DNA of 64,000 nucleotides from Candidatus Paraburkholderia kirkii (GCA_001189345.1 LFKV01000001.1:1-64000), one strand, 5' to 3'. Shown: positions 48,388 to 58,513, numbered from the stretch's first letter. The notes: generated by a model from the letters alone, not told the origin. Numbers and translations: made by a program.

Positions 48388-48818
48388 ATGCTCACCCTGG
48401 CCGAGGCATTCGAGGAAATCCGCGAGGCGCCCTTGCGCAAGCGCGTTCTGATCGCGGTCTAGAACGATTGCGGCAATTGCCGTTGGCTGCCCGCGCATAT
48501 CGGCAAGCATGGCGAGCTCCGCTGCGATGCCGACCCCGATGCCGGGATCGAGCTCGACGAAGACGCCGCCGACGCGCTCGGCCTGTTCGATGCGGGTTCG
48601 CTGTCGTCGTGCGCCTGGGCGCGCTGGGCGTCGGCGCACTCGTGATGGGCACGGAATCGCCGAGCGACGCCATGCGCATGATGGAACAGCTGAAAGCCAA
48701 CGCGCTCAGCTGCTTCGTCGAACACTATCTCGCCGAATTGCAGCAGCGGCGGCCCGCGAAGGTGTGTATCCGTTCAGGCCGCGCTGAGACGCTCTACCAG
48801 GCTCATTTCCACGCGTAA
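48388..48818 (+). pseudogene. Conserved hypothetical protein in the PQQ region, TAG and frameshift
   Basis: The ATG at 48388 gives MLTLAEAFEEIREAPLRKRV LIAV-type residues, then TAG at 48460-48462, most simply CAG to TAG, then NDCGNCRWLPAHIGKHGELR and DADPDAGIELDEDAADALG. A shift near 48602 leads to VVVRLGALGVGALVMGTESP, SDAMRMMEQLKANALSCFVE and HYLAELQQRRPAK, ending at 48818. The CGNC motif may bind metal or be redox active. About 142 residues if repaired. It overlaps the TonB receptor stop by 16 bases. Unknown family. Confidence 0.55.
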
Positions 48819-51164
48819 CGCATCCCTACCCACACGCCGCGCGGCGTGCCGACGCCCAGGAACTGCTCGTTCACGGTGAACGTGCCGTTGAACGTATGGT
48901 TCGGGCTGTTGAAGAAGTTCTCGCCGAGAATCGCGAAGTTCGCGTAGCGCCTGTTCAACAGGTTCTTCACCGCGTCGCGTAGACCTGCAATTGCTTGGTC
49001 ACGTTGTAGGTCGTGTCGAGGTCGATGAGGAAATAGCCCGCGATGCTGCCGTTCGCGTCCTGGTTGTTCTCGTCGCCGCGCGCGAAGATGTTGCTGCGAT
49101 ACGTGAGATTCGTGCCGATGTTCCAGCGCGAGATCGGGTTGTAGTCGACGCGCAGCCTCACGGTGTTGGCCGGAATGCCCGGAATGCGGTCGCCCGAATG
49201 CACGGTGATGTTGCCGTCGTCGTCCACGCTCGAATTGCTGGCGCTGCTTTCGGTCCAGGTCGAGCGGTACGTCGCGTTCACATAGCAGCTGTAGCTCGCC
49301 GCGACGCCGAGCGGTCCCCATTGCATGCGGCCCGCGAGCTCGAAGCCTTGCCGGCGCGTCTTGCCGACGTTCTGGAAATAGCCGAGCGTGCTCGCCGCGC
49401 CCTGGCTGCTTACGAACTGGATGTCGTCGGACAGCGTCGTGCTGTAGGCCGCGGCGCTCCACGTCGTATGGCTGCCGATGCGGCCGCGCGCGCCGATCTC
49501 GAAGGTGCGCGAGATGACCGGCTTCAGGTCCGGGTCGGCGATGAAGTCGTTGGGCAGCGAGCAGGGCGCGTTCGGGTCCGCGCACGCGAGCTCGATGGTG
49601 GTCGGCGAGCGCATGCCCTCGTTATAGGTCGCATAGGCCGTGAAGTATGGCGTCGGATTCCAGTTGAAGCCCACGGCCGGGTTGAAGCGCGAGAACGTGT
49701 GCCGTCCATCGAGCAGCGGCTGCACGCCGCTTTCGTCGCCGATGGTCGCCTTCGCCCAGTTGTAGCGGCCGGCGAGCGTCATCGACCATTGCTCGGTGAA
49801 CGACAGCGTGTTCTCGAAGTAAATGCCCCAGTTCTCGTTGCGCGTCTTGGCGTCGGTCGTCGGCGCGAACGGGCCCGTGCCGATGGTCGCGCGGGAGTCG
49901 GTGAACTCGGCCGGCTGCGAGGACTGTGTGAAGTGCGAATTGGTGAAGTCGCCCGCGGCGCCCAGGATCAGCTAGTTGTCCATGCCGAAGAGCTTGTTGA
50001 GCAGCGTGAGCTGCAAGCTTGCGCCGTAGCTGTCCGTCACGATTACCGACTGATCGTTGGTGGCCTGCGTGAGTTCGTCTTCGTCGTCGCCGTCGGGGTC
50101 GAAGTCGTCGTTGACGTTGCTGCTCACGTTCTTGTTGCGGTAGTGCCGATAGTACACGTTGCCGCTCAACTGAATGTTCGGCGTGAAGTAGTGCTCCGCG
50201 TTGATCGTCAGATAGCCGACCTGGTTCTCGCTCGTGTCCGGGAAAGTGTACGCCTGCCGGAAGTTGTCCATGAACGAGCGGGGAATTGTCTGCGAGCCGT
50301 TCAGCGTGTTGTCGGCGCCGCCCATCGAGACGGAGATGGTCGTATCGGCGTCGGTGTAGCGGATCTTGCCGAAGGCCTGGCGCAGGCGGCTCGAATTGTG
50401 ATCCGCCCAGCCATTGTCGTTCGTGATGTTCGCGGTGAAGTAGTAATCGAGGTGATCGCCGATCATGCCGCCCTGTTCGATCTGTGCGACCTTGCGCCCA
50501 AACGAGCCGAAGCTCAGGTCCACGTTGCCGCCGGGATTGCTGCGGCCGTTCTTGGTCTGCACGGCGACGGCGCCGCCCAGCGTGTTCAGGCCGAAGGTCG
50601 GGTTCGAACCGGGGATGATCTGCATGGTCTGGATCGCGGCCTGCGGAATCAGATCCCAGTTGACGACATCGCCGAAGGGCTCGTTGATGCGGACGCCGTC
50701 CATGAACACGGACAGGCCTTGCGGCGTGCCGAGCAGCGGCGAAGCGGTGAAGCCGCGATAGAGGATGTCGGTTTGAGACGGGTTGCCTTGCGCGTCGTTG
50801 GTATCGACGCTCGTGAGGTTTTTCTGCAGGTAATCGGTGACGGTCTGCGAATGCTGCGCCTCAATCTCACTGCCCTTGATCGTCTGCACGTTGGCGGGCA
50901 CTTTCTCGAGCGGCGTGCCGACGCCGACGAGCGGTGTGGTCCCGACGACGACGATCGTGGGCAGCTCGGTGTCAGGCGGCGCGCCGGTCGTGGCGGCGCC
51001 GTGGCCGAAGCGGGCGCGGGCGCTTCCGCCGCGCCGGTGGCGGGCGGTGTCTGCGCCCACGCGGCCACCGTGATGCTCGCGAACGCGCTGCCGAAAACGA
51101 GCCGCAGACCCGCTCGGGGTTTGAACGGATGCGCGGGCGCGGACTTGCGCGGCATGCTCTTCAT
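48803..51164 (-). pseudogene. TonB-dependent outer-membrane receptor, TAG and two frameshifts
   Basis: The ATG at 51164 follows GAGGAGACGACG and begins a signal peptide (LVFGSAFASITVAAWA). A shift near 50995 leads to the TonB-box-like LPTIVVVGTTPLVGVG and the plug (VQTIKGSEIEAQHSQTVTDY, DVVNWDLIPQAAIQTMQIIP, GLNTLGGAVAVQTKNGR). The barrel is interrupted by TAG at 49972-49974 (DN*LILGAAG, most simply CAG to TAG) and a shift near 48975, then ends GVWVGMRYAWK with terminal aromatic plus Lys. Next to pqq genes it may import a metal complex or cofactor for alcohol oxidation; that is a guess. Confidence 0.85.
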
Positions 51165-51339
51165 CGTCGTCTCCTCTCGTATTCTGATCCACGCGTCGAG
51201 AATGTTCCTTTCAATGAAAGCGTCGCATAAGAATGAACGCGTGGACCGGGAGCTTTTCCCGATTGCGCAGGGAAGCGTTCCCAATTGCGTTCCACGCGCC
51301 GCACCGCCCGATGACGCTGTGCGTAGAATGCATTCCGTG

Positions 51340-52386
51340 ATGTCGTCCGAATCCCTGCCCCCTCTTAAGAAGGACGCTGCCCGCCGCACGCCGCGCTCGC
51401 CGGTGTGGCGCGATCTCGCCTGCGTGCTCGCCGCGACGTTCGTCGCCGGCGCGCTCTTCGCAAGGTTCGACTTCAACGAGTACGCGTACCGCCTGATGCG
51501 CAGCGCCGAGCGCTTCCAGCTCGACGAGCTGCCTCCGACGCTCGTCGTGCTCGCGGTCGGTTTTGCGTGGTTCGCGTGGCGGCGCTATCGCGAGGCACGC
51601 TCGGAAGTGCGCAGGCGGCGCGCGCTGGAGGAGGCGGAGCATCTGCTCGCGGAAAACCGCCGGCTCGCGAGTCAGGCGCTCGCCGCGCAGGAAACCGAGC
51701 GTCGCCATCTCGCGCGCGAGTTGCACGATGAACTCGGCCAATACCTCAATGCGATATCGCTCGATGCGGGCCGCATCCACGATCTGTCGGCGGAACGTGA
51801 GGCGGAGATCCATCGCCTGTCGCTCGCGCTGATGCAGAGCGCGACGCACGTGTATCGCGAGATCGGCGGGATGATCCGCAAGCTGCGGCCCATCGGTCTC
51901 GATGAGTTCGGCCTGCCCACCGCGCTGGAGCATTGCGTCGACGGCTGGCGCGAGCGCCTGCCCGATGCGACATTTACGTTTACCGTCGACGGCGATTTCG
52001 ACAACCTGAGCGATGCCCTCAACATCACGCTTTATCGGCTCGTGCAGGAAGGGCTCACGAACGTGTCAAAGTTCTCCCGGACTTCACGCGTGGAGATCTA
52101 TCTGGCGCGCGCGCCGGAGGAAATCGTCGTGACGATGGCCGACGACGGGCCGGGCGTCGACCTCGCGAAGCCGCGCAAGGGCCTCGGTCTGATCGGCATG
52201 CGCGAGCGCGTCGAAGCGCTCGGCGGGGAGTTTCACGTCGCGAGCGAGCCGGGCGCGGGCTTTCTCTTCTGCGCGCGCGTGCCGGCTCAGGCCGGACTGC
52301 CGTTGCCCACCGACCCGAGGGCGCCGAGCGAGCCGAACGAAGCGGTGAACGCGGCGTCGGCCGATCCGGCGAAATCGGCGAAGTGA
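51340..52386 (+). CDS. Sensor histidine kinase (HisKA_3 type) of the PQQ/C1 region
   Basis: Two membrane helices (DLACVLAATFVAGALFARFD and PTLVVLAVGFAWFAWRRYRE) flank a short periplasmic loop. A coiled coil leads to the HisKA_3 H-box TERRHLARELHDELGQYLNA with phospho-His, then KLRPIGLDEFGLPTALEHCV, the N-box LYRLVQEGLTNVSKFSRTS and G-box GLIGMRERVEALGGEFHVAS. The ATG at 51340 is used (another lies at 51328). Unbroken, 348 residues. The 3' end overlaps the convergent regulator by 100 bases. Such pairs control quinoprotein dehydrogenase genes in related bacteria. Confidence 0.85.
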   Translation: MSSESLPPLKKDAARRTPRSPVWRDLACVLAATFVAGALFARFDFNEYAYRLMRSAERFQLDELPPTLVVLAVGFAWFAWRRYREARSEVRRRRALEEAEHLLAENRRLASQALAAQETERRHLARELHDELGQYLNAISLDAGRIHDLSAEREAEIHRLSLALMQSATHVYREIGGMIRKLRPIGLDEFGLPTALEHCVDGWRERLPDATFTFTVDGDFDNLSDALNITLYRLVQEGLTNVSKFSRTSRVEIYLARAPEEIVVTMADDGPGVDLAKPRKGLGLIGMRERVEALGGEFHVASEPGAGFLFCARVPAQAGLPLPTDPRAPSEPNEAVNAASADPAKSAK

Positions 52387-53009
52387 AGGCCCAGGCGATT
52401 GGCGATCTGCGCGAGCTGCACGCCGTTGTCCGCGCCGAATTTCTGGCGGATCACGGATTGGTGATTGGCCACCGTCTTCTGGCTTAGGCCGAGCCTCTCG
52501 GCGATGCTCGGCAACGTGTAACCTTGCACGAGCAGGCGCAGCACTTCGAACTCGCGCGCCGATAGCTGGCGTCCCGGCGGCCCTTCCTGGATCGTCGCGC
52601 GCAACGCGAGCGCCTGCGAGATGTCCGGGCTCAGATAGCACACGCGCCGCGCCACCGAGCGCACCGCTTCGACGAGTACGTCGGGCGCGCTCGCCTTCGT
52701 GACATAACCGCGCGCATAACCGCGCGCGTCGGCGTCGAGCGCGCGGCGCACGAAGATCGCCTCCTCGTGCACGCTGAAGATCAGCACATGCGCATGCGGC
52801 TCGCGCGTCAGCATGCGCCGCATCGCCTCGATGCCGCTCGCGCCGGGCAGGGCGAGATCCATCACGACGACATCCGGCTGCAACGCGCAGAACTTCTGGT
52901 AAGCCTCCGCGGCATCCGCCGCTTCGCCCGCGACGCTCACGTCGGGGCTCAGTTCGAGCAGACGCTTGTAGCCTTCGCGGACCACGGCGTGGTCGTCCAC
53001 GAGCAGCAC
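52287..53009 (-). CDS. LuxR-family response regulator at the end of the pqq operon
   Basis: Receiver domain: VLLVDDHAVVREGYKRLLEL, phospho-Asp in [19 protein letters not shown], Lys in GYVTKASAPDVLV. LuxR domain: GRQLSAREFEVLRLLVQGYT and RLGLSQKTVANHQSVIRQKF. A 12-bp duplication (52703-52726) inserts four residues next to the conserved Lys (ARGYARGYVTK). The GTG at 53009 is the only usual start in frame, yet the AAGGAGAAAA site lies further upstream where an ATG seems to have been lost (CTAGCCACG context). It follows pqqE directly and is the probable partner of the kinase at 51340. Confidence 0.78.
   Translation of the reverse strand: MLLVDDHAVVREGYKRLLELSPDVSVAGEAADAAEAYQKFCALQPDVVVMDLALPGASGIEAMRRMLTREPHAHVLIFSVHEEAIFVRRALDADARGYARGYVTKASAPDVLVEAVRSVARRVCYLSPDISQALALRATIQEGPPGRQLSAREFEVLRLLVQGYTLPSIAERLGLSQKTVANHQSVIRQKFGADNGVQLAQIANRLGLHFADFAGSADAAFTASFGSLGALGSVGNGSPA
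52703..52726. repeat. 12-bp tandem duplication in the response regulator
   Basis: CATAACCGCGCG occurs twice in tandem (52703-52714 and 52715-52726), perfect. It adds four in-frame codons to the receiver domain. Confidence 0.9.
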
Positions 53010-53029
53010 GGATATGTCGGCAATCGTGG

Positions 53030-54223
53030 CTAGTTTTCTCCTTCTTCTGAACCATTTTCGCGTTCGGGCGCCGCGATGCGCCGGGAATTCGCATCGTTGC
53101 GGAAGACGATGGCCTGCTCCTGCGCTTCCTGTCTCGCCGATGCCGCGCGCACCACTTCAATGACGCGCTCGTGATGCGGGGACTTGTCGCATACGGGATC
53201 CGCGTTCGCGGGGTCCTGCGTGAGCAGATACGCCTGACAGCGGCAACCGCCGAGATCGATCGCCTTCTCGTCGCAGCTGCGGCACGGCTCCTTCATCCAG
53301 CCGAAGCCACGAAAGCGATTGAACGCATCGCTGTCGTACCAGATGTCCTTGAACGGCATCTCGGCGACGTTCGGAAAGGTGAGGCCCGGCAGCGAGCGCG
53401 CGGTATGACAAGGCAGCGCGGCGCCATCGGGCGCGATGCCGAGAAACACCGAGCCCCAGCCGTTCATGCAGCGCTTCGGCCGCCGCTCGTAGTAATCCGG
53501 CACGACGAAGAAGATCCTGCACTGGTCGCCGATCTCGCTGCGATAGCGTTCGACGACGGCTTCCGCTTCCTCCAGTTGCGCCTTCGTCGGCATGAGCTGC
53601 GCGCGGTTCTTGTGCGCCCAGCCGTAATACTGCGTGTTCGCGAGCTCGAGATACTTCGCGCCCATCGCGAGCGCCATGTCGATGATGCGCCCGACATGCG
53701 GCAGGTTGTAGCGATGCAGCACGCAATTGAGAACCATCGGAAAGCCGTGCGCCTTGATCAGGCTCGCGACGCGCTTCTTGTAGTCGAAGGTCTTCGTGCT
53801 GGAGAGAAAGTCGTTGAGCTCCTGCGAGGAATCCTGAAACGAGAGCTGGATATGATCGAGCCCGGCCTCCTGCAATGCGCCGATGCGCTTCTCCGTCAGG
53901 CCGATGCCCGACGTGATCAGGTTGGTATAGAAGCCGAGCTTGCGAGCCTCGCCGACGAGCGTTTCGAGATCGTCGCGCAAGAGCGGTTCTCCGCCCGAGA
54001 AGCCCAGTTGCGCCGCGCCCAGCGCGCGCGCCTGACGCAGCACGTCGAGCCATTGCGCGGTGTCGAGCTCGCGTGCGTGATCGGCGTAGTTCACCGGGTT
54101 GTAGCAGAACACGCAATGCAGCGGACAGCGATACGTCAGCTCCGCGAGCAGCCACAGCGGCGGCGCGACGGGCGCGCCTTCGTGCTCGGGCCTGGCGACG
54201 GGTTCGGACAGGTCGGTCATCAC
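53030..54223 (-). CDS. pqqE: PqqA peptide cyclase PqqE (radical SAM)
   Basis: PqqE makes the Glu-Tyr carbon-carbon crosslink in PqqA, the first step of PQQ synthesis. The radical SAM motif is CPLHCVFCYNPVNYADH near residue 35, followed by AAQLGFSGGEPLLRDDLETL. The SPASM-type cysteines lie in PCHTARSLPG, CRSCDEKAIDLGGCRCQAYL and DPVCDKSPHH. ATG at 54220 or GTG at 54223. The C-terminal tail beyond HERVIE is about 35 residues longer than usual. Unbroken. It follows pqqD by one or four bases. Confidence 0.93.
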   Translation of the reverse strand: MMTDLSEPVARPEHEGAPVAPPLWLLAELTYRCPLHCVFCYNPVNYADHARELDTAQWLDVLRQARALGAAQLGFSGGEPLLRDDLETLVGEARKLGFYTNLITSGIGLTEKRIGALQEAGLDHIQLSFQDSSQELNDFLSSTKTFDYKKRVASLIKAHGFPMVLNCVLHRYNLPHVGRIIDMALAMGAKYLELANTQYYGWAHKNRAQLMPTKAQLEEAEAVVERYRSEIGDQCRIFFVVPDYYERRPKRCMNGWGSVFLGIAPDGAALPCHTARSLPGLTFPNVAEMPFKDIWYDSDAFNRFRGFGWMKEPCRSCDEKAIDLGGCRCQAYLLTQDPANADPVCDKSPHHERVIEVVRAASARQEAQEQAIVFRNDANSRRIAAPERENGSEEGEN

Positions 54224-54224
54224 G

Positions 54225-54534
54225 CTACTCTAGCCAGCCTCGCGCGCGCGCGCCGGCGATGAACGCCCGCACGTCGTCGCCGAGGCCGGTCGCATTGAAC
54301 GCCGTTTCCAGATCGGCGACGAGGGCCGGGATATCGCGCGTGCCGTCGCGGCGCAGAAGAATCTGCGCCGCGCTCTGATTGAGCTTCACCATGCCCTCGG
54401 GATAGAGCAGCACGTGCGCGTCCTGCGCCGGTTCCCATTGCAGGCGGAACGGGCGGTTCAGTTTCGGATGCAACGAATTGTCCGGCGCTTTCGACGGCTT
54501 CCTGCACTCGTTGAGTCGGGTTGTGATCGCTCAT
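54225..54534 (-). pseudogene. pqqD: PqqD, frameshift after the N-terminus
   Basis: The ATG at 54534 overlaps the pqqC stop (ATGA) and gives [18 protein letters not shown]. At about 54475 the frame shifts to LHPKLNRPFRLQWEPAQDAH, VLLYPEGMVKLNQSAAQILL and GLGDDVRAFIAGARARGWLE, the PqqD core. PqqD is the RiPP recognition element that presents PqqA to PqqE. A TTG at 54473 could restart translation of the 82-residue core, which holds the whole peptide-binding fold, so function may survive. Confidence 0.8.
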
Positions 54535-55277
54535 TGCGGAAACGCCTTCTCGATCGAGTCGAGCATGGTCCAGAGGATATCGAGCTTGAATTGCAGGATG
54601 TCGAGCGCGCGCTGCTGCTCTTGACGAGTGGTGAAATGCGCGAGCGTCACTTCGAGCCCGTGCTCGACGTCGCGCTGCGCAAGCGATACGCGCGAGCGGA
54701 AGTACGCGAGCCCGTCCGGCTCGATCCACTTGTAGTGCTCGGGCCACGTCGCCAGACGATCCTTGTGGATCTGCGGCGCGAACATTTCGGTCAGCGACGA
54801 GCACACCGATTCCTGCCACGGCACGCGCCGCGCGAAGTTCACGTAGGCGTCGACGGCGAAGCGCACGCCCGGCGTCACGAACTTCAGCGACCAGAGATCG
54901 TCGCGCGAGAGGCCGACCGCGCCGCCGAGACGCGCCCATGCCTCGATGCCGCCGGGCTGATCGCCGTAGCCGTCGTGATCGAGAATGCGCAGCACCCAGC
55001 GGCGGCGCGTTTCGCGATCGTGACAGTTGGACATCACCGCCGCATCCTTCAGCGGAATGTTGATCTGATAGTAGAAGCGGTTCGCGACCCAGCCGCGTAT
55101 CTGCTCGCGGGAGCAACCGCCGCCGTTCATCTTCACGTTGAATGGATGATGGATGTGATATGCCATGCCCTTCGCGCGCAATTGCGCTTCGAATTCCTTG
55201 CGCGTCCACGCGGGGCCGGCGTCCTTCGACGCGGTGAAGATTGGGCCTGTGGTCGGGTTGAGCATCGGGTCGAACAT
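54531..55277 (-). CDS. pqqC: Pyrroloquinoline-quinone synthase PqqC
   Basis: PqqC performs the final ring closure and eight-electron oxidation to PQQ. The 248-residue protein shows [80 protein letters not shown] and the C-terminal [20 protein letters not shown]. The expected active-site His and Arg residues are in place. Unbroken; 22 bases after pqqB and overlapping pqqD by four. Confidence 0.94.
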   Translation of the reverse strand: MFDPMLNPTTGPIFTASKDAGPAWTRKEFEAQLRAKGMAYHIHHPFNVKMNGGGCSREQIRGWVANRFYYQINIPLKDAAVMSNCHDRETRRRWVLRILDHDGYGDQPGGIEAWARLGGAVGLSRDDLWSLKFVTPGVRFAVDAYVNFARRVPWQESVCSSLTEMFAPQIHKDRLATWPEHYKWIEPDGLAYFRSRVSLAQRDVEHGLEVTLAHFTTRQEQQRALDILQFKLDILWTMLDSIEKAFPQ

Positions 55278-55299
55278 TGAGGGGTCTCCAGTGCGAATG

Positions 55300-56226
55300 T
55301 CACAGCTCGAAGGTCATGCCGTCGTGCGCGACTTCGATGCCGTGCTCCGACAGGATGCGCCTTTCGGGTCCGTCCTCGACGAGGATCGGATTCGTGTTGT
55401 TGATATGGATCAGCACTTTTCGCACGCCCGCGCGGTCGATCGAATCGAGCACGTCGATCATGCCGCCCGGGCCGCTCTGTGCGAGATGGCCCATGTCCCT
55501 GCCGGTCTTCTTCGTGAGTCCGAGGCGGATCATCTCGTCGTCGGTTCAGACGGTGCCGTCGACGAGCAGGAGATCGGCTTCGCGCATGGCATCGAGCACG
55601 TGCGCGTCCAGCGCGCCCAGGCCCGGCGCATAGAACGCGCGCTTGCCCGTCGCGCTGTTCGTGAACATCAGGCCGATGTTGTCGCCGACTTCCGGCGCCT
55701 CGCGATGCGGCGAATAGGGCGGCGCCTTGCTCGACAGAGGTAATGCGTCGATCGTCACGCGCGGCAGCTCGGGCACGGAGAACGAAGCGCCGTCGAGCGC
55801 GATGCGCCTGTGCTCGACGCCGCAGTAATGCGAAAGGATCGACGTGATCGGGAAGCCCGTGGAAAGGTCCTGCCATACCGCATTCGTCGTATAGAGCGGC
55901 AGGGGCGTGCCGCGCTCGCGCAGCATCAGGAGGCCGGTGACGTGATCGATCTGCGCGTCCATCGTGACGACCGCGGCGATACCCGTATCGCGGACCTGGC
56001 GCGCGGGTTGCAGCTCGGTATTCGCCGCGATCTGCGCGAGCACGTCCGGCGATGCGTTGACGAGCAGCCAGTCCTCGCCGTTGTCGGTGACGGTGATCGA
56101 CGATTCCGTGCGCGCGCGCGCTGCGACGGTGCCGCGCCGCACGCCGTCGCAATTGCGGCAGTTGCAGTTCCATTGCGGGAAGCCGCCGCCCGCCGAGGAG
56201 CCCAGCACGCGGATTTTCAAGGCCAC
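55300..56226 (-). pseudogene. pqqB: PqqB, Trp codon changed to TGA
   Basis: The GTG at 56226 follows GGAGGAT and starts MALKIRVLGSSAGGGFPQWN, with the CNCRNCDGVRRG Zn-binding region. DAQIDHVTGLLMLRERGTPL and PPYSPHREAPEVGDNIGLMF are further PqqB landmarks. At 55546-55548 the frame has TGA between LLVDGTV and [20 protein letters not shown]; relatives have Trp there (TGG to TGA). The last about 82 residues follow in frame to 55300. PqqB is a metallo-beta-lactamase-fold hydroxylase that oxidises the Glu-Tyr intermediate. The break should inactivate it. Confidence 0.9.
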
Positions 56227-56789
56227 ATCCTCCGCAGGAGACCGTCGCGGTCGATCAGTTGATGCTTCATCGCGCCGAGAAAGTGCAGTATGACCAGCGC
56301 GGCCATGATCCACGCGAGATACTCGTGGATGCCGAAAAAGACCTGCCGCAGATGCTTATCGTCCCAGCCCCATTGCGGCAGCGCCAGGCCCCAGAACTTG
56401 GTGCCGTACTTGTTGAACGACGAGCCCAGATAACCGGTGAGCGGCATCGCCACCATGCCAACGTATAAAAGAGCCTGCGTGATGCTCGCGGCGGCGCGTT
56501 GCCACGCCCGCATCGGCGGCAGAGGCGGACGGCCATAAGCCAGGCGTACCAGGATGCGGATCAGCACCAGCAGGAAAACGGTGATTCCAAGCGACTTGTG
56601 GAAGTTGACGAGGTCCGACTTGAACGGCAGTCCGCGCGGCAGGCCGACCATATAGAAGCCGATGCACAGCATCGCGATGATGGCGATCGCGATCAGCCAG
56701 TGCAGCGCGATCATCGGGCGCGCATAACGCTCGCTTGCGGCGTTCAGGCTGCCGTCGCGCGAGGTTGCGGAGGTCCGCGCGGTGCTCAT
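56217..56789 (-). CDS. Cytochrome b561-type membrane protein
   Basis: The 190-residue protein has four membrane helices: PMIALHWLIAIAIIAMLCIG, LGITVFLLVLIRILVRLAYG, ITQALLYVGMVAMPLTGYLG and FGIHEYLAWIMAALVILHFL. Haem-ligand His residues lie in ALHWLIA, FHKSLGI, IHEYLAW and ILHFLGAMKHQ. It overlaps the start of pqqB by ten bases and is preceded closely by fhcC, linking the two pathways. It may pass electrons from a periplasmic dehydrogenase to quinone. Intact. Confidence 0.87.
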   Translation of the reverse strand: MSTARTSATSRDGSLNAASERYARPMIALHWLIAIAIIAMLCIGFYMVGLPRGLPFKSDLVNFHKSLGITVFLLVLIRILVRLAYGRPPLPPMRAWQRAAASITQALLYVGMVAMPLTGYLGSSFNKYGTKFWGLALPQWGWDDKHLRQVFFGIHEYLAWIMAALVILHFLGAMKHQLIDRDGLLRRMWP

Positions 56790-56853
56790 GGCATCTCTCC
56801 CGTAAAAATGGTTTTCGATCCACAGTATACAAGGTCCATTCTTTCTCGCTCGG

Positions 56854-57574
56854 CTATGAATTGGCGATCAGCAATTCCCCCCGTCCGTCCACCGCGAGGT
56901 CGCCTGCGTAGCGCCGCGGCAACACATCGCCCGCGAGCGTTGCGAAGCACGCAAACCCGTGCGCGGTCTCGCGCGCGAGCATGCGCGTGAAAAGCAGCCA
57001 GAACACGTCGAAGCCGTGTCCGCCTTCGGTGAAGGTCGGCGGAATGCGAGACGGCGCGTTCGTCAGAAGCACGGTGCCGCGCCGCATGCGGTCGCCCAGC
57101 CGCGCGCCGGCGCTGCCGCGGATCGCGAGCGTGCCGCCGGTCATGCTTTCCATGTCGCCGGGCAGCGCGCCCGCCGCGAAATCGCCGGCATTGCCTTGCA
57201 CGCTCAGACGTCCGCCCTGCATTTCGCAGGCGGCGAACAGGCCTGCGTCGGCCATATAGGTGCAACGCGCCGCCGGACATCTTCATGCCCGCGAAATCGC
57301 CCGCGTTGCCGTGCACCGTGAGCGTGCCCTCGCGCATGTTCGCGCCTACCTGGTCGAGCCATTGCAACGTCGCCCTCGATTGTGAGCGACGGTTCGTCCG
57401 CGTCCGCCTGCGCGATGTCGAAAAGATCGCCGAGCGCGCAATGTTCTCCCGTGCCTTGCAGCGCGATGCGCGGCAGTTCAGCCGACGAAGCAGCCGCAAG
57501 CGCGGCGGGCAGTAATTTCGACCCGTCGACGCGAAAGCCCGGCGCATTTTTACGCGCAACGTGATGGCGTTCAT
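56854..57574 (-). pseudogene. fhcC: Formyltransferase/hydrolase complex subunit C (FhcC), frameshifted
   Basis: The ATG at 57574 overlaps the fhcD stop (ATGA). Blocks in order: NAPGFRVDGSKLLPAALAAA, CALGDLFDIAQADADEPSLT, QVGANMREGTLTVHGNAGDF, GNAGDFAAGALPGDMESMTG, GTLAIRGSAGARLGDRMRRG and FDVFWLLFTRMLARETAHG. The glycine-rich parallel-beta repeats are those of FwdC/FmdC. Shifts at about 57545, 57375 and 57255 separate them. In methylotrophs FhcABCD releases formate from formyl-H4MPT via methanofuran. Confidence 0.87.
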
Positions 57575-58508
57575 GCGCGGCTCCCGTCGATGCCCTGCGA
57601 CAGCTCATGCAGCCTGAAGTGATACGGCCCGAGCTTGCCGCCGTAATTGCCCGCGGAAATGCGCAGCACGCCGCTCGCGCGCCCGAGGTTCGTCGCGGCG
57701 GCGATGCCGGCCGTCATCGCGGCGCCGACGTCGGCGTCGGTCAGGCCGTCGATCACGATTTCGAGCACGCATGCGACGTCGGCCGTCAGCTCGCTCTTCT
57801 TCAACAATCCGACGAGCGTCGGGCAGAACGCGTCGTTGGTGGACGCCGTCGCGCTCGCGTACTTCGAGCCGATTTTCGAGCCCGAGCGCACCACGCCGCC
57901 CGGAAACGGCGTGATGATATTCGGCAGGCGATGCATCGCCGCGACGGCGGCTTCCGCCGCATCCAACGCGCTGTCGAGGTCGCGCGCGAGCAGCAGCAGA
58001 TTGCCGCCGCCGACCGCTTTCATGGTGGCGGTGAAATCCTCGCAGACGAACTCGCCGTCCATCACAGGCACGCGCCAGTAACGCGTGCCGTCGAGCACTT
58101 TCGAGATCTGCCAGCCGTCGCCGAAGAAGCGCAGTCCCGCGCCGAGCGGCGCGTCGTCGGAGAGCGGGGCGCGCTCGTCGCGGGATCGATGCCGCCGTAC
58201 ACTGCCGTCGTCGGGCACGTCAGCACGCATTGCCCGACGCGGCGCGACCTGCCTGGCCAGTTCCTTCGACGATATCGCGAAGATCAGCACCGCGACGCCG
58301 GGCCGGCCGTCGGCGTTTCGTCGCCGGACAGATCGCGCTCGATGCCCGCCTCGCAGCCGCAATCGATGACGGACGTGGCGAACCCCGTCAGCGAGTTGGC
58401 CGCGTGCCGCGCCCACGTCGGCATGTGCGCGGTGATGACGAGACGCGTCGCCTTCATCGGGAAGGCTTCGGCGAAGGTGTCGTCGATCTGCGTGTTGTTG
58501 ATGCGCAT
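57571..58508 (-). pseudogene. fhcD: Formylmethanofuran:H4MPT formyltransferase FhcD, frameshifted
   Basis: From the ATG at 58508: MRINNTQIDDTFAEAFPMKA, RLVITAHMPTWARHAANSLT and GFATSVIDCGCEAGIERDLS, then shifts near 58300 and 58200, after which DDAPLGAGLRFFGDGWQISK, YWRVPVMDGEFVCEDFTATM, GSKIGSKYASATASTNDAFC and VLRISAGNYGGKLGPYHFRL follow to the stop at 57571. Blocks such as CVLTCPTTAVYGGI lie in the disturbed part. The enzyme moves the formyl group between H4MPT and methanofuran. Two indels only. Confidence 0.88.
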
Positions 58509-58513
58509 CGCCG

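Noticed and set aside
48991-52386. Very long open frame (over 1,100 codons) on the plus strand
   Set aside because: Its first two thirds are antisense to the TonB receptor and rich in Arg, Ala, Val and Glu, a typical GC-rich mirror frame. Only the end from 51340 is a real gene (histidine kinase).
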